Of a stretch of 64,000 nucleotides of DNA, positions 11,042 to 23,040 are shown one piece after another. Positions within the stretch are counted from its first letter, which is position 1. Every line of letters begins with the position of its first letter. Both the position numbers and the translations under genes were made by a program. The DNA is from Erinaceus europaeus (taxonomy: Eukaryota; Chordata; Mammalia; Eulipotyphla; Erinaceidae), in contig NC_080179.1 of NCBI RefSeq assembly GCF_950295315.1, positions 72,883,674 to 72,947,673 on the forward strand. The letters are read 5' to 3'. The notes beneath the pieces are model-generated. The model saw nothing but the letters and a program-made list of their open reading frames with translations, searched no databases and had not been told where the DNA came from.

Positions 11042-11857
11042 TTGTATTTTCTAGAGAGGTGAAGAAGTATGGGTATAGCTCCAGAGACAATCCATTTTAT
11101 TTTTTCTACTTATGTCGGAGCAACCTTGCACCGTAACATGCAACATGCATGTATGTGCATCCCTAAAGATCACCATGGGCCTACACTAAGCAGTCCATAT
11201 GGCTGATCCCTGCTACTGGAGTTACCCAGCCCCCTCCCTCTTTCTATCCCGGTAACCGCTACTTGGTTTTAGAGGTAAAGGCTTATTTTTGTTTTATTTA
11301 TTTCATTCATTCATTTATCTTATCTACTGTTGAAGATGAAGCTGTCAGACAGCTTTGAGTTTGAAAATATATGTTGCAGAGAGACTAACAGACAAGCAGG
11401 TTGTGGACATAAATTCTCATCAGAGTTAGATTCAAATTGATGCTGTTTTCTAGCAGATACTAGACTAGAAAATAGTAAAGGATATTCAAATAATTATTGG
11501 CAGTGAGTGTGAGAGGGAGAGGATAATTTCTTTTTGAGGTAGGGGAGTTCTTGAGAGAGGAATAAGCATAAGACAGACAGTAAAAATCTAATCATTAATA
11601 TGCCAAGAGAAAATTTTGGATGAAATAAAAACTGGAAAGCTTTTCATTTCAAAGAACTACCAAATAATCTGTTGATGAAAAGATAGATCATCATTAAATA
11701 GTAAGATAAAAATAGACTTAACATGCATTCTCATTATTTTTCATTTACCAAGAATTATTCACCTTTATAATTCGTTCATAATTATTTTATTTATTTTCAC
11801 TGCTCCTGGCAGCCCTCTCCTCTCTCTCTCTCTCTATTCTCTTTTCCTTTCTATCTC

Positions 11858-12020
11858 CCCCTCCCACTTTTTTTGACAGAGACAGAGAAATTGATAGGGA
11901 AAGTGAGATAGAAAGAGAGAGACCTACAGCACTACCTCACCACTTGTGAAGCTTCCCCTGCAGGTGGGGACTAGGGCTTACACCCAGGTGCCTGTACATG
12001 ACATTGTGTGTGTTCTATCC
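11858..12020 (-). mobile_element. SINE-B
   Basis: gacagagacagagaaattga body, cacttgtgaagcttcccctg, gtggggactagggcttacac and head remnant. Confidence 0.75.
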
Positions 12021-13029
12021 TCACTTTCCATCTTTTTACTCCATAGGATTTCCTTCATCATCTCTTTCACTGAAACTTTAACTTATAATTGGCCCAATCG
12101 TTTTAAGTATACTTGCATGCCAGACTATTCCACAGAATCACCATATAATTCAGCGTGTTCTATCCATAGTCAATTTATATCCCCCTTATGGATACACGCT
12201 AAGATTCTTTCTTAGCAACTTGGCTCTCTCATTCAAGCTATTCCTTAAGAAAATAAGGACCAGCTAGGGTTGCTTCCTTTTGTTACCTCTTGCACATAAG
12301 TAACAGCCACCATTTCATTAAGTGCTATCCAGAGATTGTCCTTGTCTTAAACTTGTCTTGAAGCCAGCCCTCATTTTCTGTCCCTGTCTCAGCATAGGTT
12401 GCATGTCCCCCCCTCTCAGAAGAGGTGTGGTTCACTAAAACATTGTATTCAGTACTCTGGTGTGTAGACCTTTTTCACTGCACTATTGTTTTTGACTCTC
12501 TGCCTCACTCCCATTTTAACCCCATCCCAGCTCATTATTAAGGGAATCACTCTCTCCATTCTGTGTGATTGAACAAGAGTGTGTGACACACGAGTGGATG
12601 TGTTACCAAACTTCTACCTGGAGGAGTGGGCTTTTGATAGTGTCATTAAGAATAGCAGGTTACTCTCTCTACAGTGCTGGCATCATGAGTACCACACAGC
12701 TGCACGTGGTCCATGAATGCACTAACTCAACTTTGATTTATTCTGTTGTCACCTCCAAAGACTGCTAAACTGGGCTATGTATATAAGTCAAAACTTTCTG
12801 TATGCTAATTCTATAACCACTTAGGGAGAGAGAAGTCAAAATAGAGGGAAATTGTTTCTGGATAGAGAACAGGATTGCAACTTTTTACCCTAGCGTTTGG
12901 ATTCAAATGCTAGTGATCAGTGGTTTAACCAAATGTGCCTGGATAGGAAGTATTCTATTATTAGGAAAGCTTCGATAGGTTTGCACATGGAAATGTTTGT
13001 TAAAAGCAAAGTAGCACACATAAAAATAT

Positions 13030-13302
13030 TTATTTATTATTTATTCCCTTTTGTTGCCCTTGTTGTTTTATTGTTGTAGTTATGATTGATGTCATTGTTG
13101 TTGGATAGGACAGAGAGAAATGGAGAGAGGAAGGGAAGACAGAGAGGGGGAGAGAAAGACAGACACCTGCAGACCTGCTTCACCGGCTGGGAAGCGACTC
13201 CCCTGCAGGTGGGGAGCCGGGGGCTGGAACCAGGATCTTTACGCTGGTCCTTGCGCTTTGCGCCACCTGCACTTAACCCGCTGCACTGCCGCCCAACTCC
13301 CT
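13030..13302 (-). mobile_element. SINE-A, full length
   Basis: Antisense: tttatttattcccttttgtt tail, ggacagagagaaatggagag body, ctgcaggtggggagccgggg, ending ccgctgcactgccgcccaac. Confidence 0.95.
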
Positions 13303-14794
13303 TCCTTGTCTTTTTATAGCATATCTGTAATCAGGTAAATCGGCTGTTAACCCAAATTCTGTGAGGTGCTGTTATATAAAGTCTGAGGTTCGGGTTATGA
13401 GATCCCAAAAACTCATCTGTTTTATAGTAGGAAACAAGGGGATTAACTTGGTTTGGAGGGGGTTGATTTCTACTGTGGGGTGAAGGCCATCCTGTGAAAC
13501 TGAGCCCTTAAACCTGCAGTTTGAGAGGTTACATCTGGCCACATAGTTGGAAACCAGCCTACTGTATTTGAAGGGGAACTATTATTGTGTCAACTGGTGG
13601 AAAGAAAGGTTATACACCACATGTGTACTTTTCTATTTTGATTTTTATGTATTGTATGTTCTACTTTCATTCTTATACCTCCTGATCTCAATGATATCGA
13701 GTGCTAGCAGGCACATATACTGGTAGTTGCCACCCTCGTGGATTTTATAGGCCATGGTGACTCAGGTGTATATACAAAGCTTCACAAGTCTCTGTGAAAG
13801 ATCCCCTCACTGAGAGAGAACTTTACTCAGTAATGCAATGAACCCTTTGGCGTCTTAGTAATACAAGAATTATACAGTGCTCAGATCAAAACAGTTTTCA
13901 TGTTTCTGGCATAAATAAAAAATAAGAATTTTTAAAAACTGCATTAAAAGTATATGAGGTAGAAAAAAATTAAGTGTCCTTCTTGGGAAAATGTCCTATA
14001 GCACAGTTAACACATGGGTAAATTCCTCATCTTGCTATGAAAGGTCTCTGGAGAACACTCTCAGCCCTAATTTAGGTCCCTTTCTACCATCTTGCATCAG
14101 GACCCCCAGACCCTCTTCATCCCCTCTTTGCCTCCCCTTTCCCAGAATTCTTTGCTTTGATGCCTTTTGCTCTACTCAGTCCAAGTTTCACTTTGTGTTT
14201 TTCCTTTCTGCCTTTGCTTCTTAAGTCCCACTTCTAAGTGATATCACCTGGAATTTGTCCTCCTTTTGATTACAAAATGAGAGTAGTATCATAGAAAGTT
14301 TTGTAGGACATGTGGTTTACTATCCACTTTCCATTATTAAAAATAGCAGTGTGATGAATAGGAGACATGAGAATCAGGATAAGCTCTCCCTTGGTGTAGC
14401 TGATCAAGGCAGAACTCACTGGAACACAGCACTATAGGAACTTGTAGGACCAGTGTTCTGGGAGCTCTTGGCTACAGAATAACTTTTAGCAGGAGCTTTT
14501 GTTGCAAAAGTAGCTTTGAAAATCCACCAAGACTGTGTTTTCAGTAACCCTGGGTCCTTACTTCTGGGTAGACCATACCCTATCCTAAACAAATCACCTG
14601 CGTTACAGTTGTCCTTGCCCAGTCACCTGGGTTCTGGTTTTGTGTTTCTCTACCTTTGCTCCCAGACTTAGGGTCTTAAAAGCTGTTTCCATGCCTGTCT
14701 GATTGATTTTGTGGGTTTGCATAGTGTATATTTCTGTCACTGTAGTTTCAAAGTAGAGAGAAAAACCAGACCTAGTAAGAAGTCACTATCTTGG

Positions 14795-14936
14795 CTTTTT
14801 TTTTTTTTTTATGAATGAGCAAGAGAGAGGTGAGAGTACAGACCCATACCGGAATATATATTGCTAGAAATCCAACCCAATACCTTTTGCACACGAGTCC
14901 TGTACTTTACCCTCTGAGCCACCTCCCTGGTCATAA
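14795..14936 (-). mobile_element. tRNA-derived SINE, old
   Basis: Poly(T), atgaatgagcaagagagagg, ccaacccaataccttttgca, ctctgagccacctccctggt (head complement). Confidence 0.55.
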
Positions 14937-15227
14937 TAAAGCTTCTTTACAAAGCAGTCTGTGTGCATAGAACCTATGTGTACTTGACTGTCTCTGACTT
15001 TAATTAAAAATATACAGAATTATCTATATGAGATCCTCACTACACAATAGGAGTAGGAAAGATGCACTGCAGGGGGAAATCAAGGATATCAACTACAACA
15101 GGGAGCATAATGTGCTCATTTTCTGCTCTCCAAGGACATCTGATAAGGGTTCTGCTGTGACTTGAATGATACAACTGAAATGGATCACACACCAGATTTC
15201 AGGAAACTTGCTATCATGCAGGACTAG

Positions 15228-15317
15228 CAAAAGAGCTCACTTGGTTAGCGCTCTCCTCGTGTGTACCTCCACAATTCTAGCATGGCCCTCACTGCAGTGA
15301 CGGAAGCTTCTGTACTG

Positions 15318-15349
<32 letters not shown>

Positions 15350-15372
15350 ACCTCTGTCTAATAAAAAGGGGG
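15228..15372 (+). mobile_element. SINE-D
   Basis: gagctcacttggttagcgct head, ggaagcttctgtactgtggt, (CT)n at 15324-15348 and taataaaaag tail. Confidence 0.75.
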
Positions 15373-15465
15373 GGTCACAATACAGTGGTACTTTGATTTA
15401 AAAAAAGAAAAATGCAAAAGCAGGGATAGCAAAATTATCAATAGATACAGTATACTAAATGGTCT

Positions 15466-15501
15466 GGGTTAGGGTTACGGTTAGGGTTAGGGTTTGGGTT
15501 T
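15466..15501. repeat. Interstitial telomeric repeat
   Basis: Six near-perfect TTAGGG-type units in a row (one ttacgg and two gggttt variants). Confidence 0.9.
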
Positions 15502-15650
15502 GAACTCTTTTGGCTTTATGGTACATCCACCCGAATCTACTCCATTAAATCCTCACAGTCATGTTGACTCAACAACTGGCAGCATGTTTCCAGATGTGAG
15601 TGAAAGCATGAGTTAATGCTCCCATGTCTGAAGCATAAATGTTATCCTTA

Positions 15651-15855
15651 GGGGGCTGAGTGCTGGCACACGTGGTTGAGTGCATGTATTACAGTGCAAA
15701 AGGAGCCAGGTTCAAGCTCCCATGTCCCCACCTGCAGTGGGAAAGCTTCCCAAGTGATGAAACAGGGTTCCAGGTATCTTTCTGTCTCTCTGCCTCTCTA
15801 TCATCCCCTTCCCTCTCAATTTCTAGATGTCTCTATCCAATAAATAAATAAACAT
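15651..15855 (+). mobile_element. SINE-B, full length
   Basis: ggggctgagtgctggcacac head, caggttcaagctccc B box, and the ccaataaataaataaacata tail. Confidence 0.85.
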
Positions 15856-16075
15856 AACTTTTTTTAATTTCCTTATTGGGGAATTAATGTTTTACATTCC
15901 ACAGTAAATACAATAGTTTGTACATGCATAACATTCCCCAGTTTCCCATATAACAATACAACCCCCACTAGGTCCTCTGTCATCCTTCTTGGACTTGTAG
16001 TCTCCCTACCCACCCACCCCCACCCCAGAATCTTTTACTTTGGTATGATACGCCAATTCAAAACTGTTTAAAATG
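15856..16075 (-). mobile_element. L1 3'-end, subfamily 2
   Basis: Antisense L1-type 3' end: ttccttattggggaattaat, gtttgtacatgcataacatt, ccactaggtcctctgtcatc, cagaatcttttactttgg. Copies recur at 40880 and 47322. Confidence 0.65.
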
Positions 16076-16409
16076 TTATCTTTGTATGTAGCAAATAAGG
16101 AAGCAACAGGAAGTGACTCCAAAGTGGTATGTGATAATTAGAAACAAGGAGAAAGAAAACAAGGGGAAACATGAACTGGGTCATGTATATTGTATCAAAA
16201 CAGGGAACTCTGGGTAAAAAGTAGGGGTGTTGGGAGGGGCAGAAGAGTGGAGGAGAACTTTTGGGTCCAGGTGCATAATGAAATCATATGCATATGCTAG
16301 GAATCGCACTGTAAAGCATTAACCCCTCAAGAAAAAGTTTTTTAAAAGAGAAAGAGACTGAAAGAAGATATTCAGATTAATCAATATCTTGAAGGTGGGA
16401 ACTTGTGGA

Positions 16410-16590
16410 GTCAGGGAGGGGTGGTGGTTCACACAGTAGAGCCCACATGTTAAAGTGCACAAAAGGCCGGGTTCAGCCCGCCTGCCTACAGGAGGTAAAG
16501 CGGGGCTGCAGGCGTCTCTCTCTCCCTTTCTACCACCCCCCGTCTCAATTTCTCTGCCTCAATTCAATAAATAAGCAGATTTTTAAAATA
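16410..16590 (+). mobile_element. SINE-B-like copy
   Basis: gggaggggtggtggttcaca head, gccgggttcagcccgcc B box, tcaattcaataaataagcag tail. Confidence 0.8.
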
Positions 16591-17154
16591 ATTTGGAGAA
16601 AACAGTTACTCGGTGATGTATGAAGGAAAGGAATTTCCCACTTTGTAGTACATATATTCCCAGAGAAATTCTGAAATTATTTTCCTCTATATCTTACGCT
16701 CCTTAATCATTTGTTTTTGCTTACTTCTTCATTAAGTCTGAAAAATAAACCCGTGGGCATTTTCAGAGATGCACATACGTGCATGAATACCTTTACATGA
16801 TACTTTTACATAAATATTTACATTGCAATCTTATGATAGTTCTTAAAGTGTTTGATACAAAACTCTGCACATGAGAGATGGGAGCAACCAACTGGACACA
16901 ACACGTTACCGAGCCCAGGAATTCGGTTTCTGAATAGCTAAGCACTACTGCACAGGGCTCCCTCTATCCCTGTTTCCCTACATCTCAATTTCTCTTCGTC
17001 TTATCAAATACATATATAAATATCCCACCCCAAAAATAACTTTAAAAGTCTGCATATGAGTTTTTCTTTTATAATTTCTACTATGGAGTTCATGATACTA
17101 ATAAGCAAATTGTACTAACCAGTCAAGAGTGAATCCTTTTTTCTATATCCAAAG

Positions 17155-17700
17155 TTGGTACTTTTTCTAGTTGAATTTTAATTATTGATTTAATAATGAT
17201 CGACAAGTTCATTGGATAAGAAGGGTATAATTCCACACAACTCCCACCACCAGAGGTCCACATCCCATCCCCTCCATTGGAAGCTTTTCTATTCTTCATT
17301 CCTCTGGGAATAATATGGACCAGGATCATTATGGGGTGCAGAAGGTAGGACTGACTTCTGTAATTGCTTCTCCACTGGACATGCGTATTGGCAGGTCGAT
17401 TCATACTCCCAGCCTGTCTCTATCTTTCCCTAGTCGGATAGGGCACTGGGGAGGTGGGGTTCCAGGACACATTGGTGAGGTCGTCTGCCCAGGGAAGTCA
17501 GGTTGGCATCATGCAGCTTGGTGGCTGAAAAGCATGAAAATATAAAGCAGAACAAATTGCTTAATAATCAGGAACCTAAAGGTAAGAATAGAGCAGATGA
17601 GATTTGGGGTCTCCATTTTGGAAAAAGCTAAGAAGTCTATTTTAGATGTATTCGAAGGGGCCCATGACGAGAAAGACTTTTTAATTTCGCTTTATTACAA
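17155..17700 (-). mobile_element. L1 3'UTR, 5'-truncated
   Basis: Antisense 3'UTR of the L1 subfamily common here: gggtataattccacacaact, cccaccaccagaggtccaca, catcccatcccctcc, ggttccaggacacattggtg, gcagatgagatttgggg. Confidence 0.8.
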
Positions 17701-17744
17701 GAGGATTTAATAAAAAAAAAATTTTTAAACAAAAAACTTAGGGT

Positions 17745-17870
17745 TAGGGAGATAGTATAAAGGCTATGCAACAAGCCTTCCATGCCTGAGTCTCTGAGGT
17801 CCCAGGTTCAAACCCTAGCACCACCATAAGCCACAGCTGAGCAATATTCTGGAAAAATATAGAAGATATA
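17745..17870 (+). mobile_element. SINE-C
   Basis: gggagatagtataaaggcta head, cccaggttcaaaccctagca B box, accaccataagccacagctg. Confidence 0.75.
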
Positions 17871-17998
17871 ACTTTTGGTTAATTGTTTGAATTAGTACCT
17901 TGAGTTTTTTTTCCTCTGAAGTTACTTTATTTTTAAATTCTGTAATTTTATTAGTGACTTAATAATAGCTTTCCATCTTATAAAATTACAGTGGTATA

Positions 17999-18279
17999 TG
18001 GGAGTCGGGTGGTAGCGCAGCGGGTTAAGCACACATGGCGCAAAGCGCAAGGACCGGCATAAGGATCCCGTTCGAGCCCCCGGCTCCCCACCTGCAGGGG
18101 AGTCGCTTCACAGGCGGTGAAGCAGGTCTGCAGGTGTCTGTCTCTCCCTCTCTGTCTTCCTTCCCTCTCTCCATTTCTCTCTGTCCTATCACGACATCAG
18201 TAACAACAACAATAACTACAACAACAAGAAAAAAGGGGCAACAAAAGGGAAAATAAATAAATATAAAAAAATTAAAAAT
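17999..18279 (+). mobile_element. SINE-A, full length with perfect target duplication
   Basis: gggagtcgggtggtagcgca head, gttcgagcccccggctcccc B box region, agcaggtctgcaggtgtctg, (caa)n-rich 3' part and A-rich tail. Flanked by aaattacagtggtata at 17983-17998 and 18280-18295. A good reference copy for the tailless fragments. Confidence 0.95.
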
Positions 18280-18295
18280 AAATTACAGTGGTATA

Positions 18296-18930
18296 ATTGT
18301 ACACCGTACCCGCCATCAGAGCTCCCTGCCCTCAATCCTAGTAGCTACCGTAATTATCACAGTTTGTCCCTTTCTTTCTTTTTTTTTTTCCTCCAGGGTT
18401 ATTGCTGGGCTCGGTGCCTGCACCATGAATCCACCGCTCCTGGAGGCCATTTCCCCCCCTTTTGTTGCCCTTGTTGTTGCAGCCTCATTGTGGTTATTAT
18501 TATTGCCATTGTTGATGTTGTTCGTTGTTGGATAGGACAGAGAGAACTGGAGAGAGGAGGGGAAGACAGAGAAGGGGAGAGAAAGACAGACACCTGCAGA
18601 CCTGCGTCACCGCCTGTGAAGCGACGCCCCTGCAGGTGGGGAGCCGGGGGCTCGAACCGGGATCCTTCCGCCGGTCCTTGTGCTTTGCGCCACCTGCGCT
18701 TAACCCGCTGCGCTACCGCCCAACCCCCAGTTTGTCTCTTTCATTTGTTAGGTCGTGTGCTTGTTTGCAAGTTCATGTGCTGCAGTTCTCTATATCCCAC
18801 ATATGAACAAAGTCATCTGGTAGCTGTTTTTCACCCCCTGACCAACTTCACTAAGAATAACCATTTTCAGTTCCATCCATATTGTCCTAAAGGACTCATA
18901 TTATCAACCTTTAGGTATTTAATAAAGTTA
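18296..18930 (-). mobile_element. Old L1 3' region split by a SINE
   Basis: 18310-18376 and 18729-18915 together resemble the antisense L1 ORF2/3'UTR region (cccacatatgaacaaagtca, ccattttcagttccatccat). The SINE at 18377-18728 interrupts it. Confidence 0.6.
18377..18728 (-). mobile_element. SINE-A long form with 3' module
   Basis: Antisense: module at 18392-18455 (cctccagggttattgctggg ... ccgctcctggagg), (aac)n part, and body ending cgctgcgctaccgcccaacc. Flanked by cagtttgtccctttc / cagtttgtctctttc. Best complete copy of the long form. Confidence 0.95.
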
Positions 18931-19500
18931 GTTTAAAGGAGAAGCCTATCTGAGTCCTTTTATAGACTACAAATATGAAATATTTAAATAATGAAATAAA
19001 GTAAACACATCACCATGTTTTTAACAGCTCTGTGCAAGAGTTATCAACAACATATGAAGGCTGCTGGGCAGATACCAAATCTCTTTGGCAGTAATTACAG
19101 ACATCATTTTGCTTCACTGTGCAATTGCAGATATATAGCTGGTCTACTTTGCTAGAAGGCATGACTTCATTTTTAACAAATCATCTGAAAATTATCTTAT
19201 TACAGGTGGAAATATTTATTATTCACAATTTTTATTCTCTAATAGTAGTGACTGGTCTTAACTAACATCACATTAAAATTAGGACTAGATATATTTGACA
19301 TTTTGGTATTGCTTGAAGTCACTGAGGCGTGATATTTTATGTTAGATTTAGCAATAACAATTGAGAAAGAATCAGGGCATTTATGAGATGGAAACGGAGG
19401 AGTTGATCTATAGAGACTTCTTGACTTTATTTTATTACTACCGAAAAAATACTCTGGAGTAAGTATGTTCTTCAGTATTTTTTTTAATAATAAGGTTTTT

Positions 19501-19780
19501 TTAAAATTTAATTTTATTTATTTATTCCCTTTTGTTGCCCTTGTTGTTTTATTGTTGTAGTTATTATTGGTGTCGTTGTCGTTGGATAGGACAGAGAGAA
19601 ATGGAGAGAGGAGGGGAAGACAGAGAGGGAGAGAAAGACAGACACCTGCAGACCTGCTTCACCGCCTGTGAAGGGACTCCCCTGCAGGTGGGGAGCCGGG
19701 GGCTCGAACCGGGATCCTTACGCCGGTCCTTGAGCTTAGCGCCACCTGCGCTTAACCTGCTGCGCTACAGCCCGACTCCC
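19501..19780 (-). mobile_element. SINE-A nested in the tail of another SINE-A
   Basis: Full antisense copy flanked by aataataaggtttttt (19486) and aataataagtttttt (19781). Both flanks lie in the poly(T) side of the next copy. Confidence 0.95.
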
Positions 19781-19789
19781 AATAATAAG

Positions 19790-20038
19790 TTTTTTATATT
19801 AATTTATTTATTCCCTTGCTGTTTTATTGTTGTTGTTACTGATGTCATTGTTATCAGATAAGACAGAAATCTAGAGAGGAGGGGAAGACAGAGAGGGGGA
19901 GAGAAAGACAGACACCTGCAGACCTGCTTCACCACCTGTGAAGTGACTCCCCTGCAGGTGGGGAGCCGGGGGCTCTAACCGGGATCCTTAAACCAGTCCT
20001 TGCACTTTGTATCACCCGCTGTGCTACCAACTGACTCC
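19790..20038 (-). mobile_element. SINE-A hosting the nested copy
   Basis: Antisense body gacagaaatctagagaggag to gtgctaccaactgactccc. Its own duplication cagtattt occurs at about 19473 and 20039, outside the nested pair. Confidence 0.9.
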
Positions 20039-20289
20039 CAGTATTTCTTTTTTTCTTAAAAAGAGACCATTGTGGATATTGTTAACTGAGTATAGAGATG
20101 TCATACAAAGGTACATATAAGATGTAGGAAAATAATTGTGTGATAACATGATAGTAAATAATTACTTTGGGAACAAATTATGAATAAATTCCTATGATGT
20201 TTCATATCTTCATAGGAATTTATATTATACACATTAATACCTTTACTAAAGAAATATATTTTTAAGATATGTGTGTTTCTTAAAAAACA

Positions 20290-20480
20290 AGCGAAAAAAA
20301 GATGGTATTGTATCTTTTGGGACAAAATGGATGGAACTGGAAGTGATTATGCTTATTGACATAAGTAATGAGTTGAGAGACAGTGGATGGTTTTGCTCTT
20401 ACGTGAAATAGAGAACTGAAACATGAACTTACAAAAGATAAATACGTAAATGATGTAGAGCTGGTCAACCTTCATACAAG
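20290..20480 (+). mobile_element. L1 3' region fragment
   Basis: tttgggacaaaatggatgga, acataagtaatgagttgaga: the sense version of the L1 segment seen antisense at 18729-18915. Confidence 0.6.
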
Positions 20481-21577
20481 CATTCACTGTTGAACATAAT
20501 TTCTAATCACAATTCACTCTGGATACAGACTCTCTTGACCATTTGAACTTTCTTTTATTACCTGTTCCTCTATTTCCTTCAAGAATGTGTGATTCATAGC
20601 CAACATATTGCTTAAAATCTATAAAAATTTTCAAGTACTGGATGAGTAAATAAGGCATCTTATATTGAAAGAGTTCTGTGGCTGAAAGTTTCCTTGGAGT
20701 AATAGTAAGAGAAATAGGATATTTTCAGGGACACTTTCACATCTTTCCTTACAAAGTACTTGTAATGCAATGGAGAGTTTTCTACACACTCAGAAAGAGC
20801 TTCACCTTTCAAATGTTTTCTGTTACCTAACAAACTAAGGAAAGAGAAACACGTAAATAAAACATGCTGAAGTTTAGGAGCGTGAACAAATTTCTAAGGA
20901 ATTTTCAGTTCTATAGAGGAACAGTGACTTGTGCCTGACTCTGAACAATATTTATGTGTTCTTCACAGGGAAAAAAAGATCCAAAGATAGAGATAAAAGA
21001 GTATGAGATGACTTCGTTTGTTGAAAACCTGGAGAGGGTTAAGTGTGCTTGACTGTTAAATACCAAGTGAGAGAACAAGGTAACCTCAGTAAGAGTGAAC
21101 CAAATCTTGACAACCCTTTAGTATAGGCAATGGAAAGCCTTAAAATATATTTGAATGGAGTTTCCATTTGTATTGGTACTTGGGCTTGCAAATGAGGAAT
21201 ATATGTACTTTGAGGATGAAGATTATTCTATAAACACACTATTTTGGCTCCATTTGTAATTTAAATGAAAGGTGATGGCCTATGGAGAAGATACAGTAGC
21301 TTTGGATGAAAAGAAAGGAATGAGAGAGGAATCTTTGGGATTTTGTGAGTCATGGTATCAGCATCACCATCATGATGTCAGTATCAATGTTTCTACTTTT
21401 GAACCTGGATCTTATTTTTTTTCTTTTTTTCTCTCTAGAAGTGAGAAGGTCAGGTCCTTAGAGTTGGTTTCTTGGGTAAAGTCATGAATGAGGGCAGAAA
21501 CAAAGCATAGTCTAGCTTCCAGACCCAATGGGCTGAAAAGTCACTGTTATTTTCACTAACATATAATTTTTTTATTC

Positions 21578-21713
21578 TTGTTTTTTTTTTTTTTTTTAAA
21601 CCAGAGCACTGCTCTGCTCTGATATATGGTGGTGCAGGGGATCAGACCTAGGACTTTGAAGCCTCTGGCTGGAGAGTCTCTTTGCATAACCATTATGCTA
21701 TCTACCCCTGCCC
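21578..21713 (-). mobile_element. SINE-C
   Basis: Poly(T), accagagcactgctctgctc, ggtggtgcaggggatcagac, tttgcataaccattatgcta. Flanks acatataatttt / caaatataatttt resemble a duplication. Confidence 0.85.
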
Positions 21714-22216
21714 TACAAATATAATTTTACACATGACAGTAGCAGTGATTTTTAGTTGTAGTTATCACATTCAATAAATAAACACATCAGTTTAGACAGC
21801 TCATTCATCAGTACTTTAAGTAGCATAGAAGAATAAAATTCAGAGTTCACAATAGCTCTAGAAACTCATGTACCAAAACAACAGTGTCCATAGAGCTTAC
21901 CTAAATGGTAGTGTTTTATTTTCAGTTGCAGAGTTGAATTATAGTTCTTTCCTACATTTCAAGAAAGAGTATTGCTTCCAATAGAAAATGTGACTTGCTT
22001 ACATAGTTCTCACTAATATTTCCTGAAAAAAGAGAGTAGTAATTATTAACAACTATTACTTTTGACATCATAAAAGTAATAGCATGTAGGCATGCATATT
22101 GTTTATTTGACAGAAATTGGATCTCTCATAAGTCTTGTTTGTTGTTAAGAATGCACCAGATGCCCATTGAAGTGTCCCCAGTCTGTTAATGTCAGCATGG
22201 GGTCAGTTTATTTTTT

Positions 22217-22426
22217 ATTAATTTTTTGATTAACTTTATTTATTTATTGGATAGAAACAACCAGAAATTGAAAGAGAAGAGGGTGATGGAGAGGAAGAGA
22301 GACACCTGCAACACTGCTTAACACTTGAGAAGCTTTCCGCCTTCAGGTGGGGACGGGGGCTCAAACCCGGGTCCTTGTGCATTGTAACATGTGCTCAGAA
22401 CCAGGTGTGCCATCACGCAGCCCTGA
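22217..22426 (-). mobile_element. SINE-B with target duplication
   Basis: Body ggatagaaacaaccagaaat to cacgcagccct. Flanked by gtcagtttatttttt at 22202-22216 and 22427-22441. Confidence 0.9.
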
Positions 22427-22441
22427 GTCAGTTTATTTTTT

Positions 22442-22606
22442 TAAATACTTCATTTATTTTAGTGAGAGAGAGATTCGGAAAAGGAAAGAGACCAACGTAC
22501 TGCTCAGCTCTCACTTACGGTGGTGCTGGGGATTGAACCGAGAATCTCAAAGCCTTAAACACCAAAGTGTTTTTGCATAACTATTATTCTATCTCCCCAG
22601 GCCAAG
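22442..22606 (-). mobile_element. SINE-C next to SINE-B
   Basis: ctgctcagctctcacttacg, ggtggtgctggggattgaac, tttgcataactattattct. A third copy of gtcagttta follows at 22612-22620. Confidence 0.8.
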
Positions 22607-22894
22607 TTGCAGTCAGTTTAAGTCCCCAAAGGATTGTTTCCAGACGTTCAAAGTTCCCTTCATTCACCGGTGTACTTAGCATTTTGTGATTGTTTTTTTC
22701 TGACTGTCTTCTCTGTTCTTCTTGGTGAAATCCAAATGCTCAAGTTGGTTTCTTTGTCAAATCAAAAGACAGTAGCATAACTATCAATGCAGTGACCTTC
22801 AATGAAGATAAATTCAATCTGTAATAGTAGGGAGTAGGTTTTATACTTGCTGTGTTGTACTCCAACACGAAACTTTTTATTTAACTCATCCTTG

Positions 22895-23040
22895 CTTTTT
22901 TTTTTTTTTTTTGACCAGAGCGCAGCTATACTTTGGGCTATGGTGGTGTTAGATGCTGGGGATGGAACCCAGGACTAGAGGCATTGTTGCATCAAGTTTG
23001 ACTCTTTTTGCATAACCATTATGCTATTTTCCCTGCCCCT
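22895..23040 (-). mobile_element. SINE-C
   Basis: Poly(T), gaccagagcgcagctatact, gctggggatggaacccagga, tttgcataaccattatgcta. Flanks tatttaactcatccttg / tattcaacttatcttca look like a decayed duplication. Confidence 0.8.

Noticed and set aside
12021..12560. Possible ancient repeat
   Set aside because: No match to other parts of the window and no recognisable family; left as unassigned intron.
17999..18090. tRNA gene
   Set aside because: The A-box and B-box regions belong to a SINE head; no acceptor stem or full cloverleaf, and many near-identical copies exist.
18364..18936. 190-codon open frame on the + strand
   Set aside because: It runs through an antisense SINE-A long form and an L1 remnant; the same peptide pattern (DRTERNGERR, HLQTCFTACE) appears at every antisense SINE-A.
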